From Halorientalis salina (lineage in GTDB: Archaea; Halobacteriota; Halobacteria; Halobacteriales; Haloarculaceae): a stretch of 64,000 bases of DNA. Under the pieces are notes generated by a model. It searched no databases, was not told the origin of the DNA, and worked only from the letters and a program-made list of their open reading frames with translations. Below, in pieces: positions 36,509 through 44,923 of the stretch. Location of the stretch: contig NZ_SOSC01000001.1 of assembly GCF_005049285.1 (NCBI RefSeq), forward strand, positions 124,001 through 188,000, read 5' to 3'. The stretch's first letter is position 1, and every line of letters begins with the position of its first letter. The position numbers and the translations under genes are program-made.

Positions 36509-38155
36509 ATGGGGGTGTTGCAATTCACGGTCGGGCCGTCGTGGCTGCCGGTCTGGCCGATGCTCGTTCTCGCCGGCGTCCTCCTGTCGCTGGGGATCGC
36601 CCTTCGAATCGCCCGGCCACAGGGCGCGTGGGGCCGACGCCTCCGCGCACGGTTTTTCCTCGGCATCCCGTGGGGAACGCTGCTGACTGTCGTCGGCGTC
36701 GCGGCCGTCTACCTGTTCCTTCAGGGCGGCCTCGCACACCCTCGCAACCCGCTGGTAGTTCCGTTCCGCGCGTGGTCGTACTTCTACCCGCTCGGGGTCC
36801 TGACCGCACCGTTCACCCACGCCGGTCTCGGACACGTCACGGGCAACCTGCTCGGCACGCTTGCCTTCGCGCCCATCGCGGAGTACGCCTGGAGCCACTT
36901 CCCGACGACGCGCGGGAGCCAGTCGTTCAGCACGTGGCGAGCGAACCCCTTCGTTCGCATCCTGCTGTTCCCCATCGGTGTCTTCGCGGTCGGCGTGCTC
37001 ACCGGCGTCTTCGCTCTGGGACCGGTCATCGGCTTCTCCGGCGTCGTGTTCGCCTTCGCCGGCTTCGCGCTGGTTTCTTACCCCATCGCGACCGTCGTCG
37101 CGCTCTCCGGGATGGAAGTGCTGAACCTGCTCTACCAGGCGGCCCTGAACCCGGTCCAGATCGCACAGTCTGGGCCGCAATTTATCACGCCCTGGTGGGC
37201 GCAGGTCGCCGTCCAGGGACATGCGCTCGGACTGTTGCTCGGTGTCCTGCTCGGCGGGTACGTCGCCTATCGCCACGACCGCCGGCCACCGGCCGGACGG
37301 CTCTGGCTCGCCTCGGTCGTCTTCGTCGTGGCCCAGTCGCTGTGGGCCGTCTACTGGTTCCGCGGGGGCGGCCGCTACGTCCTGTTCCGCGCGGCCGGCG
37401 TGTTCCTCGTCTTCCTCCTGGCCGCACTGATAACGGCCGCCGTCAGCGGGTCGAGCAAACGGATTCTCGGTCGCTTCAGGCTCGGATCCAGCGTGGTCGC
37501 CGCCGGCTTGCTGCTGTCCGTGACGGTCGCGCTGGCCGGCGCTGCGGTGCTTCCGAACCTCGTGTTCGTCTCCGCGGATCCCTTCGACAATAGCGTCCAG
37601 GTCGAGGACTACACTGTCACCTACGCCGAGGACGTCGAGGACCAGTACGTCTCCGCAGTCGACGTCTCGCTGTTCGGTGAGACGACCGAAATCAACACCA
37701 GCGGCGTCATCGTCGTCAGCGAACGCCGGAGCGTCTTCCAGACGATGGTCTCGAAGAACCGGCTGGCGTTTCAGGGTCGCGCGACCGTCGTCGTCGGTGG
37801 CCCCGGCTGGCGTGAGACGGTCGTGGTCAACCGCAGTGGATGGCAGGCAGCGGGTAACAGCAGCGTCTACAAGGTGTTCCTGAACCCGCCGGACGGCGAC
37901 CGCCGGCTGGCCTTCCAATCGGATGCGACGACCGTCGAACCGCGCATCGCCGGCCGCCGAGTGCTCATCGGACCCACGGAGTCGTCGTTCCGGTTCACGG
38001 TCATCGACGAGAACCAGTCCATCGGATCGGTCGGGGTTCCGGCGACTGGTGAGAACGTCAGCGCCGGCGGGCTCCGCTTCAACAGGACCGAGGAGGGCGT
38101 CTTCGTCGAACGGAACGGGACGAGGGTGCGGATCGCACAGCGGGAAAACGCCTAA
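36509..38155 (+). CDS. Rhomboid family intramembrane serine protease with C-terminal outer domain
   Basis: 548 residues. The rhomboid catalytic features are in order: His104-x4-His109-x3-Asn113 (HAGLGHVTGN), the serine in GFSG (Ser177) and His238 in GHALG. About eight membrane segments end near residue 355. The last about 190 residues form a soluble domain with many N-x-S/T sequons (NTS, NRS, NSS, NQS, NVS, NRT, NGT), so it probably lies outside the cell and is glycosylated. Rhomboids cut membrane proteins within the bilayer. The stop overlaps the stop of the convergent methyltransferase gene by CTAA. Confidence 0.85.
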   Translation: MGVLQFTVGPSWLPVWPMLVLAGVLLSLGIALRIARPQGAWGRRLRARFFLGIPWGTLLTVVGVAAVYLFLQGGLAHPRNPLVVPFRAWSYFYPLGVLTAPFTHAGLGHVTGNLLGTLAFAPIAEYAWSHFPTTRGSQSFSTWRANPFVRILLFPIGVFAVGVLTGVFALGPVIGFSGVVFAFAGFALVSYPIATVVALSGMEVLNLLYQAALNPVQIAQSGPQFITPWWAQVAVQGHALGLLLGVLLGGYVAYRHDRRPPAGRLWLASVVFVVAQSLWAVYWFRGGGRYVLFRAAGVFLVFLLAALITAAVSGSSKRILGRFRLGSSVVAAGLLLSVTVALAGAAVLPNLVFVSADPFDNSVQVEDYTVTYAEDVEDQYVSAVDVSLFGETTEINTSGVIVVSERRSVFQTMVSKNRLAFQGRATVVVGGPGWRETVVVNRSGWQAAGNSSVYKVFLNPPDGDRRLAFQSDATTVEPRIAGRRVLIGPTESSFRFTVIDENQSIGSVGVPATGENVSAGGLRFNRTEEGVFVERNGTRVRIAQRENA

Positions 38156-38778
38156 CCGCTCCACTCGATCCGGAACACTTCCGCGTCGACCGTCCGCTGT
38201 TCTTCGGTGTGGTGGTCGTACTGGTGTGGGAGCTCGAACTCCGCCCGGAAGGCGTGTGTCACCTCGCCACCGTTGTCGGCGGCGAAGGACTCGACGAACG
38301 CGTCGCTGCCCGCATTGTGGATCGAGTAGGACACGTCCGCGATCTCGGAAGCGGTCTCCAGGAACGCCCGGTCCGCGTGTTCGTTGCCCGACTGAGCACC
38401 GAACGGCGGGTTCATGATGACCGTCGTCGGTCCGTCCGGACCGAGCGGGACCTGCGTCGCGTCGCCCCGGACCCACTCCACCTCCGTGGCTGAGGCGACC
38501 TTCCGCTCGTTATCCCGGGCGGTCGCCAGCGGTGCCGGGTCGATGTCCAGACCGACCACCTGCGTCGGGCCCCGCAGCGCCGCCCCCAGTGCGAGCATTC
38601 CGGTGCCACAGCCGAGGTCGACGATGGTCCGGTCCTCGATATCGCCCTGCAGGTCTGCGGTATGCACCAGGTGTGCCGCCAGTTCCGGCGGCGTCCGGTA
38701 CTGTTCCAAAGAGACGTTCGGGTCCTCGAACCCCGCGACGATGGCCAACCGCTGGGCCAGCGCACTCTTCGAACTCAT
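38152..38778 (-). CDS. METTL5-like N6-adenine methyltransferase
   Basis: 208 residues with SAM motif DLGCGTGML (54-62) and the adenine-methylating NPPFG motif (123-127). The N-terminal phrase LEQYRTPPELAAHLVHTADL is typical of the METTL5/archaeal group, whose members modify rRNA, although the target here is not shown. The ATG at 38778 was preferred over an upstream frame that adds 25 unrelated residues. It is convergent with the rhomboid gene, with overlapping stops. Confidence 0.82.
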   Translation of the reverse strand: MSSKSALAQRLAIVAGFEDPNVSLEQYRTPPELAAHLVHTADLQGDIEDRTIVDLGCGTGMLALGAALRGPTQVVGLDIDPAPLATARDNERKVASATEVEWVRGDATQVPLGPDGPTTVIMNPPFGAQSGNEHADRAFLETASEIADVSYSIHNAGSDAFVESFAADNGGEVTHAFRAEFELPHQYDHHTEEQRTVDAEVFRIEWSG

Positions 38779-38931
38779 CGCCACCCCGCCTGGGGCCGCC
38801 CCGTCCGTCGATCGGTGCTCCCGTTCATCTCCATAGAGATACACACCAATCATTCAAAAATCTTTGTACATGTCCTGCGGTAATCCCGTTGGCCCCTGGA
38901 CGTTTTCAGGCAGCGACTCGTGTGCGAATCC

Positions 38932-39867
38932 ATGTCGGACCAACCGCATCCACAGGTACAGGCCATTCTACAACTGCTCGAAGACCAGTCGGTCCCGCCG
39001 ATCTACTCGCTGTCGGTCGAAAACGCTCGCCAGCAGATGGAGAATTTCGCGGCCATGCGCGAGGGCGAACCGGTCGAGGAGGTACAGAACTTCGAGATAC
39101 AGGGGCCGGCCGAGGCGCTCCCGGTCAGGTTGTACCTCCCCGACGCGTCGGGTCCACATCCGGTGCTGGTGTTCTACCACGGCGGTGGCTTCGTCGTCGG
39201 GAGTCTGGACACCCACGACGCGCTCGCGCGTGGGTTGACCAACGCCGCAGAGTGTGCCGTGCTCTCGGTGGACTACCGCCTCGCGCCTGAACACCCCTTC
39301 CCCGCCGCGGTCGAGGACGCCTACGCGGCCGTCGAATGGGTCCGTGAATACGGCGATACGGTCGGGTTGGATCCAGAACGCATCGCGGTCGGTGGCGATT
39401 CGGCGGGCGGAAACCTCGCTGCGGCGACGACGCTTGCGGTCCGGGACCGCGGCGGGCCGGCGCTGGCCCACCAGACGCTGATCTATCCGGCGGTCTCCTC
39501 ACCCGTGCTCGGGGAGTTCGACTCCTACGAGGAAAACGCCGAAGGCTATTTCCTCGAACGGCGGAGCATGGAGTGGTTCGTCGAGCAGTACATCACGACG
39601 GAGTCCGACGTGCGCAACGAGTACTTCGCGCCGCTCCTCGCCCGCGACCTCTCGAGCGTCCCGCCCGCGACGGTCGTCACCGCCGGCTTCGACCCGCTCA
39701 GGGACGAGGGCCGGGCGTACGCCGACCGCCTCCGCGAGGACGGTATCGACGTCGAACACCACAGTTACGAGGACATGATCCACGGCTTCGCCAGCATGCT
39801 CGGTGCCGTCGACGCCGCCGAGGACGCCGTCGAACGGATGGGGCACGAGTTGCAGGCGTCGTTCTGA
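38932..39867 (+). CDS. Alpha/beta hydrolase (HSL-type esterase)
   Basis: 311 residues with the hormone-sensitive-lipase oxyanion motif HGGG (83-86), nucleophile elbow GDSAGG (Ser157), and the Asp and His of the triad in FDPLRDE and DMIHGFASM. It would hydrolyse short- to medium-chain esters. No signal peptide is visible, so it is cytoplasmic. The ATG at 38932 is four codons into the open frame and fits the family. A short DUF4112 gene follows 37 bases later. Confidence 0.88.
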   Translation: MSDQPHPQVQAILQLLEDQSVPPIYSLSVENARQQMENFAAMREGEPVEEVQNFEIQGPAEALPVRLYLPDASGPHPVLVFYHGGGFVVGSLDTHDALARGLTNAAECAVLSVDYRLAPEHPFPAAVEDAYAAVEWVREYGDTVGLDPERIAVGGDSAGGNLAAATTLAVRDRGGPALAHQTLIYPAVSSPVLGEFDSYEENAEGYFLERRSMEWFVEQYITTESDVRNEYFAPLLARDLSSVPPATVVTAGFDPLRDEGRAYADRLREDGIDVEHHSYEDMIHGFASMLGAVDAAEDAVERMGHELQASF

Positions 39868-39903
39868 GGACACCTCTTTTGCCCTGGGCGTGGACAGGTA
39901 CCC

Positions 39904-40269
39904 ATGGTATCCGCGACTAGCGCACAGGCTGGAGCTGATCCCCACCCGTCGCTCCGGCGCGCCCGAACAGTCAGCCAGTTACTCGACTCCGCGATCGAGA
40001 TCCCCGTCATCAACTACCGCGTCGGACTCGACCCCATCCTCGGCATCCTGCCGGTCGCCGGCGACACCGTCTCGTACGCGTGTTCGCTGTACGTCGTCTT
40101 CGAGGCCATCCGCGCCGGCGCGTCCGCGAAATTGGTGGCAGTGATGCTCTCTCTCATTACCGTCGATTACGTCGTCGGTTCGATCCCGGCGCTCGGGACG
40201 CTGTTCGACGCCGTCTGGAAGGCCAACGTCTGGAACGTCAGACTGCTCGAACGACATCTCGACGCGTAA
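39904..40269 (+). CDS. DUF4112 family protein
   Basis: 121 residues. The family phrase LLDSAIEIPVINYRVGLDPI-LGILPVAGD is clear, followed by two hydrophobic segments (SYACSLYVVFEAIRAG and VAVMLSLITVDYVVGSIPAL) and the conserved LFDAVWKANVWNVRLLERHL. The family is found in bacteria and haloarchaea and has no known role. It probably shares a transcript with the esterase. Confidence 0.8.
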   Translation: MVSATSAQAGADPHPSLRRARTVSQLLDSAIEIPVINYRVGLDPILGILPVAGDTVSYACSLYVVFEAIRAGASAKLVAVMLSLITVDYVVGSIPALGTLFDAVWKANVWNVRLLERHLDA

Positions 40270-40280
40270 CCGACGCACAC

Positions 40281-40287
40281 AAAAAAA
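40281..40287 (-). terminator. Oligo-T terminator of the repeat-containing surface protein gene
   Basis: Seven A on the plus strand lie 20 bases beyond the stop at 40308, giving a T7 tract in the minus transcript. Confidence 0.35.
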
Positions 40288-40307
40288 GAGGCGGCCGTTG
40301 AAGTCGC

Positions 40308-41426
40308 TCAGGGCGGTCCGTTGCCCGCGCCGTCTCCGCCGTCGTATCCGCCGTTCCCCGGCCGCTCATCGGGCGGTCCGGGCATCGTGGCGTTCTCGGG
40401 CACCTCGTCGAGCCAGTCGGGTTCCTCGACGGTGTCGACGCCGCGTTCGTCGAGCGAGAAGCCGTACTCGGTGACGCTGTCGTACTCGTCCGACGCGACG
40501 GTCACGTCGGCCGAGTGGACGACGCCGTCCTCGTCGACCACGAGCGAGACGTTCCCGGTGAAGTTACCCTCGACGTCCTCGTCGACCTCGACCGGTGCGG
40601 TCAGCGTGTAGGCGGTCCGGTCGTCGACGGTCGTCTCGTTCTCGACGGTGAAGTTCTCAGTGATCGCATCGAGGAGCAACACCGCGTGTCCGGGCACTGC
40701 CATCTCACCAGCACCCATGCCGTGGTGCATACCCATGCCCTGCTGCATGCCCATGCCCATCCCCGGACCAGCGTTCATGCCGGGGCCGTTCCTGTGTGGT
40801 CCGTCACGGGGACCGTCGTGGTATGGTCCGTCACGGGGGCCGTCACGGGGACCATCCCGAGGACCGTCACGGGGGCCATCCCGGGGACCGTCACGGTGTG
40901 GGCCCTCGCCCATCCCTGGGCGGTCGTCCATCGGCGGCCCGTTTCCATCGTCGTACTCACTGTCGTTCGGTGGGCCAGCGAACCCCGGCGGACCGCGCTC
41001 GTAGACCCGGTAGGTCACGTTGTCGTCTTTCTCGATTCGAACCACTGTCTGGGACTCGTTCGACCACTTCGCGATGTCGTACTCCATGCCCAGGATGGAG
41101 AGACTCGTCATCGCCGAGGCGTTCTCACCGTCCGCAGCCCCTTCACTCTCCGTTTCGGCCGTCAGGAACTCCGAGTCGTTGAGTTCGACGGTGAGACTTT
41201 CGCTCGCTCGATACCCCTCCTCGCGGAGCCCCTCGCTGTGTGCTCGATATAGCGTCGTCGTGTTTATCGTCCCGTTCTCGTAGACCCCTGGTGCGAGTTC
41301 ACCACTGTCTTGCATTCCGTTCTCCGCTGCCTGTGTTCCCGTCGCAGCCGCTGCAGTCGCCGTGGCCGGTGCCAGCACGACGAACAACACTACTGCTGCT
41401 GTGAGAACTGTGCGCTTTCGTGCCAC
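40308..41426 (-). CDS. Secreted DUF7537-like protein with collagen-like and Met/His-rich inserts
   Basis: About 372 residues. A signal peptide (ARKRTVLTAAVVLFVVLAPA, cut near TATA-AAA) leads to LAPGVYENGTINTTTLYRAH, a pattern of haloarchaeal surface lipoproteins of the DUF7537 type, although no lipobox cysteine is seen. The middle holds about eight GP-RD/HRD repeats and then a Met/His/Gly run (MGMGM-QQ-GMGM-HH-GMG) that could bind copper or another soft metal. Five or more N-glycosylation sequons are present. The GTG at 41426 is favoured by signal-peptide position and a TATA-like box 25 bases upstream. It is paralogous to the next gene. Confidence 0.68.
   Translation of the reverse strand: MARKRTVLTAAVVLFVVLAPATATAAAATGTQAAENGMQDSGELAPGVYENGTINTTTLYRAHSEGLREEGYRASESLTVELNDSEFLTAETESEGAADGENASAMTSLSILGMEYDIAKWSNESQTVVRIEKDDNVTYRVYERGPPGFAGPPNDSEYDDGNGPPMDDRPGMGEGPHRDGPRDGPRDGPRDGPRDGPRDGPYHDGPRDGPHRNGPGMNAGPGMGMGMQQGMGMHHGMGAGEMAVPGHAVLLLDAITENFTVENETTVDDRTAYTLTAPVEVDEDVEGNFTGNVSLVVDEDGVVHSADVTVASDEYDSVTEYGFSLDERGVDTVEEPDWLDEVPENATMPGPPDERPGNGGYDGGDGAGNGPP
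40702..40898. repeat. In-frame tandem repeats coding DGPR units and a Met/His-rich run
   Basis: From 40799 to 40898 a 12-base unit close to GGGACCGTCACG recurs with small changes and encodes repeated Arg-Asp-Gly-Pro. From 40702 to 40785 the minus strand encodes the Met/His/Gly-rich run. Both stay in frame, so the expansion is at protein level and can vary by slippage. Confidence 0.75.
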
Positions 41427-41567
41427 GACAGGTCGTACCACTCCCACGGAAGTATGAGCTATTGCGACGTTGCTACTCGTTGTAGCATCGTTCGATACGG
41501 TTCCCTCTCGATGGACGGGGACACTCGGCAACTGGTCCGGAACCACCGGACGGTGTCGGTGAACCGG

Positions 41568-42389
41568 TCATCGACCGACGGGTTGCTGCCCGTCGATCGG
41601 GGTTCTCCGCGTGGCGTTCGCCGGGAGTTCGCTGACCCAGGCCGGTCGATCGACCGATTCCACGCCGAGTTCTCGGAGTCGATAGGCGCTCTCGATGGTC
41701 TGTGCCCCACCTTCTCGTCCGGACTGGACGGTGAGCGTGTGGATCACGCCCTGGCTGTCGACGACCATGCTGACCTGCGTCCGAGCGTCGGAGGGACTGC
41801 TACCGGACGGCAGGTCCGCTGTGAGCGTGATGCGCCGCTCCCCGTCAGTCTCCGTCACGTTCGCGACGGTGAAGTTCCCGGAAGCCTGGCCGAGGACGGT
41901 GAGCGTCGCTCTGGATATCGGCGGCACGGTTCGTCCGCGCGTTCGCTCGCGAACCTGATACGATTCGTTCCCGTCGACGACCTGCCGGACGAGCGTCGTC
42001 GTCTCGTTGGAATACACCTGCGCAGTCACGTTCTCCCCGTCGGCGGTCGACCGGTTCTGTCGGACGCGCACCTGCGTGAGATTCGGTGACGCCCTGACCC
42101 GCTGGCCGCTGGAGACGGTGACGGACCCGTTCGTTCGGGACGTAACCGCGGTCACGGCACTGAAGCCACTGGTACGCAACTGGGTCTGGTGTGCCTCCAG
42201 CAATCGCGTGACGTTCACCGTCTCGTTCTCGTAGACCCCGGGCGCGAGTCGTTCGCCGTCCCCATCCGGGCCGAACGGGAGACCCGGGACGCCAATCGTC
42301 GCGAGCACTGCCGCGGCCCCGACGACGGCGAGCAGTATGAGGACAGCGACGGCGAAGACACGTCTGGAGCGATTGGGCGATCGGACCAC
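41568..42389 (-). CDS. Membrane-anchored DUF7537-like protein, paralogue
   Basis: 273 residues with an N-terminal membrane anchor (VFAVAVLILLAVVGAAAVL) after a basic start. The mature part begins LAPGVYENETVNVTRLLEAH, almost the same motif as in the previous gene, and continues with the same beta-rich outline and a matching ending (ELGVESVDRPAWVSELPANA against ERGVDTVEEPDWLDEVPENA). It lacks the repeat inserts. Many sequons suggest a glycosylated outer domain. The start is a GTG at 42389. The pair reads as a tandem duplication. Confidence 0.72.
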   Translation of the reverse strand: MVRSPNRSRRVFAVAVLILLAVVGAAAVLATIGVPGLPFGPDGDGERLAPGVYENETVNVTRLLEAHQTQLRTSGFSAVTAVTSRTNGSVTVSSGQRVRASPNLTQVRVRQNRSTADGENVTAQVYSNETTTLVRQVVDGNESYQVRERTRGRTVPPISRATLTVLGQASGNFTVANVTETDGERRITLTADLPSGSSPSDARTQVSMVVDSQGVIHTLTVQSGREGGAQTIESAYRLRELGVESVDRPAWVSELPANATRRTPIDGQQPVGR

Positions 42390-42455
42390 GGAAACGTCTC
42401 AACGGGCGTGAACGTAGGCGATTTTCCCGAGTGGTTGCCCGGTGGCTCCTGGTCG

Positions 42456-43508
42456 CTACCAGGTTCCGTGGAAGGTGTCGAAGGAGAGTTCGTCGAGCGG
42501 TTTCTCGCCGATGGCGATCTCGTACTCGCCAGGCGTGAGCATCGGCTGTTTGAACTGCGGGCCGTCGTCGGTCGTGATGCGCGGACAGCCCGTGTTGACG
42601 TAGGCGTCGAACCCGAAGTTCGTCAGTCGGTCCGGCGTCACCTCGTCCATCGTCACGAGGTAGGCGTTGTCGTTGTTCTCGATGATCTCCTCGGCCTGGT
42701 CCCAGCGACCCTGGCCGATCTTGGTACAGAAGATGACGCCCCAGTCCTCGGCATCCATCGCCCGGTGAACCGCGCCGTAGCGCTGTTTCAGGAACTTCTC
42801 GGGGTCGGCGATCGTGACGACGTTGTTGACCGGGTCGGCGATGACGACGTGTTTGTCCGGATGTTCCATCGCCAGCCCGAGGGGGTGGAACTTCCCGCCG
42901 CCAACGTAGAGGATCTGGTCGGCGTCCACGTCCGCACTCGCGTAGTTACAGCCCAGGACCTGCCCCTCGTGGGTCAGTCTGTCGTCGCCGCGGCGGGTGT
43001 GGACCTCGTAGCCGCGGTCCTCGAGCCACTCGCGCATATCGTCGAACTGGTTCATGTGCTGGGCCGTCGTCACCAGCCCGACGTTCGGATCGTCCTCGGG
43101 ATCGGCGAGGTCGTCGAGTGACTCCTCCATGATGGGCGTGACCTCGACGTTCGAGAACAGCGGGACGTAGATGATCTTCTCCGATTCCTTCATCGGGCTG
43201 TGGCCGAAGTGGACGAAGACGTCCGTCCGGCGCATCATGTACGTGTCCAGATCACAGGCCCCGTAGCAGGGTTGCCCGGAGGTCATGACGGTCACGTTCT
43301 CGGGGAGGTGTTCCCGGAGGTCGTCGGTGACCGCCTTCGAGCGGCGTTTCAACCCCTCGGGGAACTGCAGGCCGACCGTTTCGGCGTCGCGTTCCTCGAC
43401 TGCTTCGACGATGCGGTCGAGTTCGTAATCCCACTCGCGGTCGTGTTTGAGCGACATCCCAGTGTTGCGGAGGTCCCCCTCGGAGTACTCCGACCGGTCC
43501 TGACTCAT
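42456..43508 (-). CDS. dph2: Diphthamide synthase Dph2
   Basis: The 350-residue non-classical radical SAM enzyme starts diphthamide formation on elongation factor 2. The three cluster cysteines are Cys81 (QPCYGAC), Cys187 (LGCNYAS) and Cys308 (TGCPRI). FGHSPM and LYVGGGKFHPLG are also family landmarks. The ATG at 43508 starts MSQDRSEYSEGDLRNTG; the Met at residue 18 is another option. Confidence 0.93.
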   Translation of the reverse strand: MSQDRSEYSEGDLRNTGMSLKHDREWDYELDRIVEAVEERDAETVGLQFPEGLKRRSKAVTDDLREHLPENVTVMTSGQPCYGACDLDTYMMRRTDVFVHFGHSPMKESEKIIYVPLFSNVEVTPIMEESLDDLADPEDDPNVGLVTTAQHMNQFDDMREWLEDRGYEVHTRRGDDRLTHEGQVLGCNYASADVDADQILYVGGGKFHPLGLAMEHPDKHVVIADPVNNVVTIADPEKFLKQRYGAVHRAMDAEDWGVIFCTKIGQGRWDQAEEIIENNDNAYLVTMDEVTPDRLTNFGFDAYVNTGCPRITTDDGPQFKQPMLTPGEYEIAIGEKPLDELSFDTFHGTW

Positions 43509-43633
43509 TAGCCACCTGTACCCGCTCGGTGCGTAAAACGCCGACGTTTCGACGCGTGCAGCGCGACCGCGCTCCAGGCCGGGGCGTGTATCGTTCGGCA
43601 GGTTAAAACGGATGAAACCCCTATCGGCTGGTG

Positions 43634-44029
43634 ATGAGTATCGAAACGGAGTCCCCGGAATCCCCCGAATCGACGGTCGACGAACTCAGTCGCGAACTCG
43701 GCGCGGCGATCGCCGAGATGCCGGAGTACGAGGCGTTCGCGGAGGCGAAAGCGGCAGTCGAGGCAAGCGAGGAGGCCCAGGAGAAGATCCAGGAGTTCGA
43801 GCAGTTCCGCGAGGAGTTCATGCTCGCACGCCAGACCGGAGAGGCGAGCCAGGAAGACCTCCGGGAGCTCCAGTCCAAACAGGAGTCGCTCCACGACGTG
43901 CCGGTGATGTCGGAGTTCCTCCAGGCCCAGAACGAACTCGAACTGCGCCTTCAGGAGGTAAACGAGGAGATCTCCGATCCGCTCTCGATCGACTTCGGTC
44001 AGAAGGCCGGCGGCTGCTGCGAAGACTGA
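43634..44029 (+). CDS. YlbF/YmcA-like helical protein
   Basis: 131 residues, nearly all helix: LGAAIAEMPEYEAFAEAKAA, EAQEKIQEFEQFREEFMLAR and EFLQAQNELELRLQEVNEEI match the YlbF (DUF964) family. Bacterial members form a complex affecting RNase Y; whether this holds in archaea is unknown. The C-terminus ends GGCCED, a cysteine pair also found in bacterial complexes that bind an iron-sulphur cluster. The ATG at 43634 follows a GTG directly. It is divergent from dph2. Confidence 0.78.
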   Translation: MSIETESPESPESTVDELSRELGAAIAEMPEYEAFAEAKAAVEASEEAQEKIQEFEQFREEFMLARQTGEASQEDLRELQSKQESLHDVPVMSEFLQAQNELELRLQEVNEEISDPLSIDFGQKAGGCCED

Positions 44030-44195
44030 TACTGCCGCTCCGCGTTTTCAACCCCGCGAGTCCGTATTTTCACGTCGTTTCTGCCCGCACAACAGGCCAC
44101 AGTTCACGCCTTTCTGCCCGGCAGTACGATCGCCCGGGCGAGGGTGTTAAAACCCCCCACGTTGTATGCAGGTGACACGGTTAGTGATTCGATAG

Positions 44196-44885
44196 ATGGC
44201 TCTGGCGTTCAATATCTACACTGTGCCGCTGTTCGCCGCGGCGGCGATCTCTACGGTCCTGCTGTTGTTGACGCTCCCCCAGCACCGTCGCCCGGGAGCG
44301 AAACCGATGATCGGCTTCCTCACTGCGATCGTCGTCTGGACGGTGTCCTACGGGATGATGCTCGGTGCGGGCTCGCCGGTTCGACGACTGTTCTGGCACA
44401 ACCTGCGGTTCGTCGGCCCCACGCTCGCGACGCTCTCGATCTTCGTGTTCGCCGTGGAGTACACCGGTCGGGCGGACCTGATGACTACCCGGAACGTCCT
44501 CCTGTTAGCACTCGTTCCCGTGCTGACGAACCTGCTGGTCTGGACGAACGGCCTCCATCACCTCGTGCGTGCGTCGACGACTGTCGTCGAGCCACCGGGC
44601 AGCATCGTCAGACTCCAGTTCGACTGGGGGCCGTGGTACTACCTGCATGCGGCGTACTCGTACCTCCTGGCTATCGGGTCGATGGTGCTGTTCGTCGAGA
44701 AATATCTGCGCCTCGGGGAGTCGCCGACCGCGGTCAAGCAGACCCGAACGATGTTCCTGGCGACCATCGCACCGCTGTTGGGCAACGCGGTGTATCTCGT
44801 CGGCCTCACCGAGATCGATTTCGCCCCGTTCGGCTTCGCGCTGAGCGCCGTTCTCATGATCACGGCCATCGCCGTTTACTCCTGA
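44196..44885 (+). CDS. Stand-alone 7TM histidine-kinase sensor domain
   Basis: 229 residues with seven hydrophobic segments. The pattern RRLFWHNLRFVGPTLATLSI, FVFAVEYTGRADL, WTNGLHHLVRA and ATIAPLLGNAVYLVGLTEID is that of the N-terminal 7TM sensor of haloarchaeal histidine kinases. The protein ends right after the seventh segment (AVLMITAIAVYS), where a linker and kinase domain would normally follow. No kinase fragment is seen downstream, where an MBL gene begins 38 bases later. Either it is a free sensor that acts through a partner or a trimmed kinase. Confidence 0.75.
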   Translation: MALAFNIYTVPLFAAAAISTVLLLLTLPQHRRPGAKPMIGFLTAIVVWTVSYGMMLGAGSPVRRLFWHNLRFVGPTLATLSIFVFAVEYTGRADLMTTRNVLLLALVPVLTNLLVWTNGLHHLVRASTTVVEPPGSIVRLQFDWGPWYYLHAAYSYLLAIGSMVLFVEKYLRLGESPTAVKQTRTMFLATIAPLLGNAVYLVGLTEIDFAPFGFALSAVLMITAIAVYS

Positions 44886-44923
44886 CCGGTAGGCTCTTTT
44901 CGCTGCCACCGTCACCTCCGTCC

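Noticed and set aside
36476-38476. Open frame of 666 codons on the minus strand
   Set aside because: It is antisense to the rhomboid protease gene, which has its complete catalytic motifs.
40799-40898. Short regular DNA repeats that might suggest a CRISPR array
   Set aside because: The 12-base units are back to back without spacers and stay in frame, coding Arg-Asp-Gly-Pro repeats.
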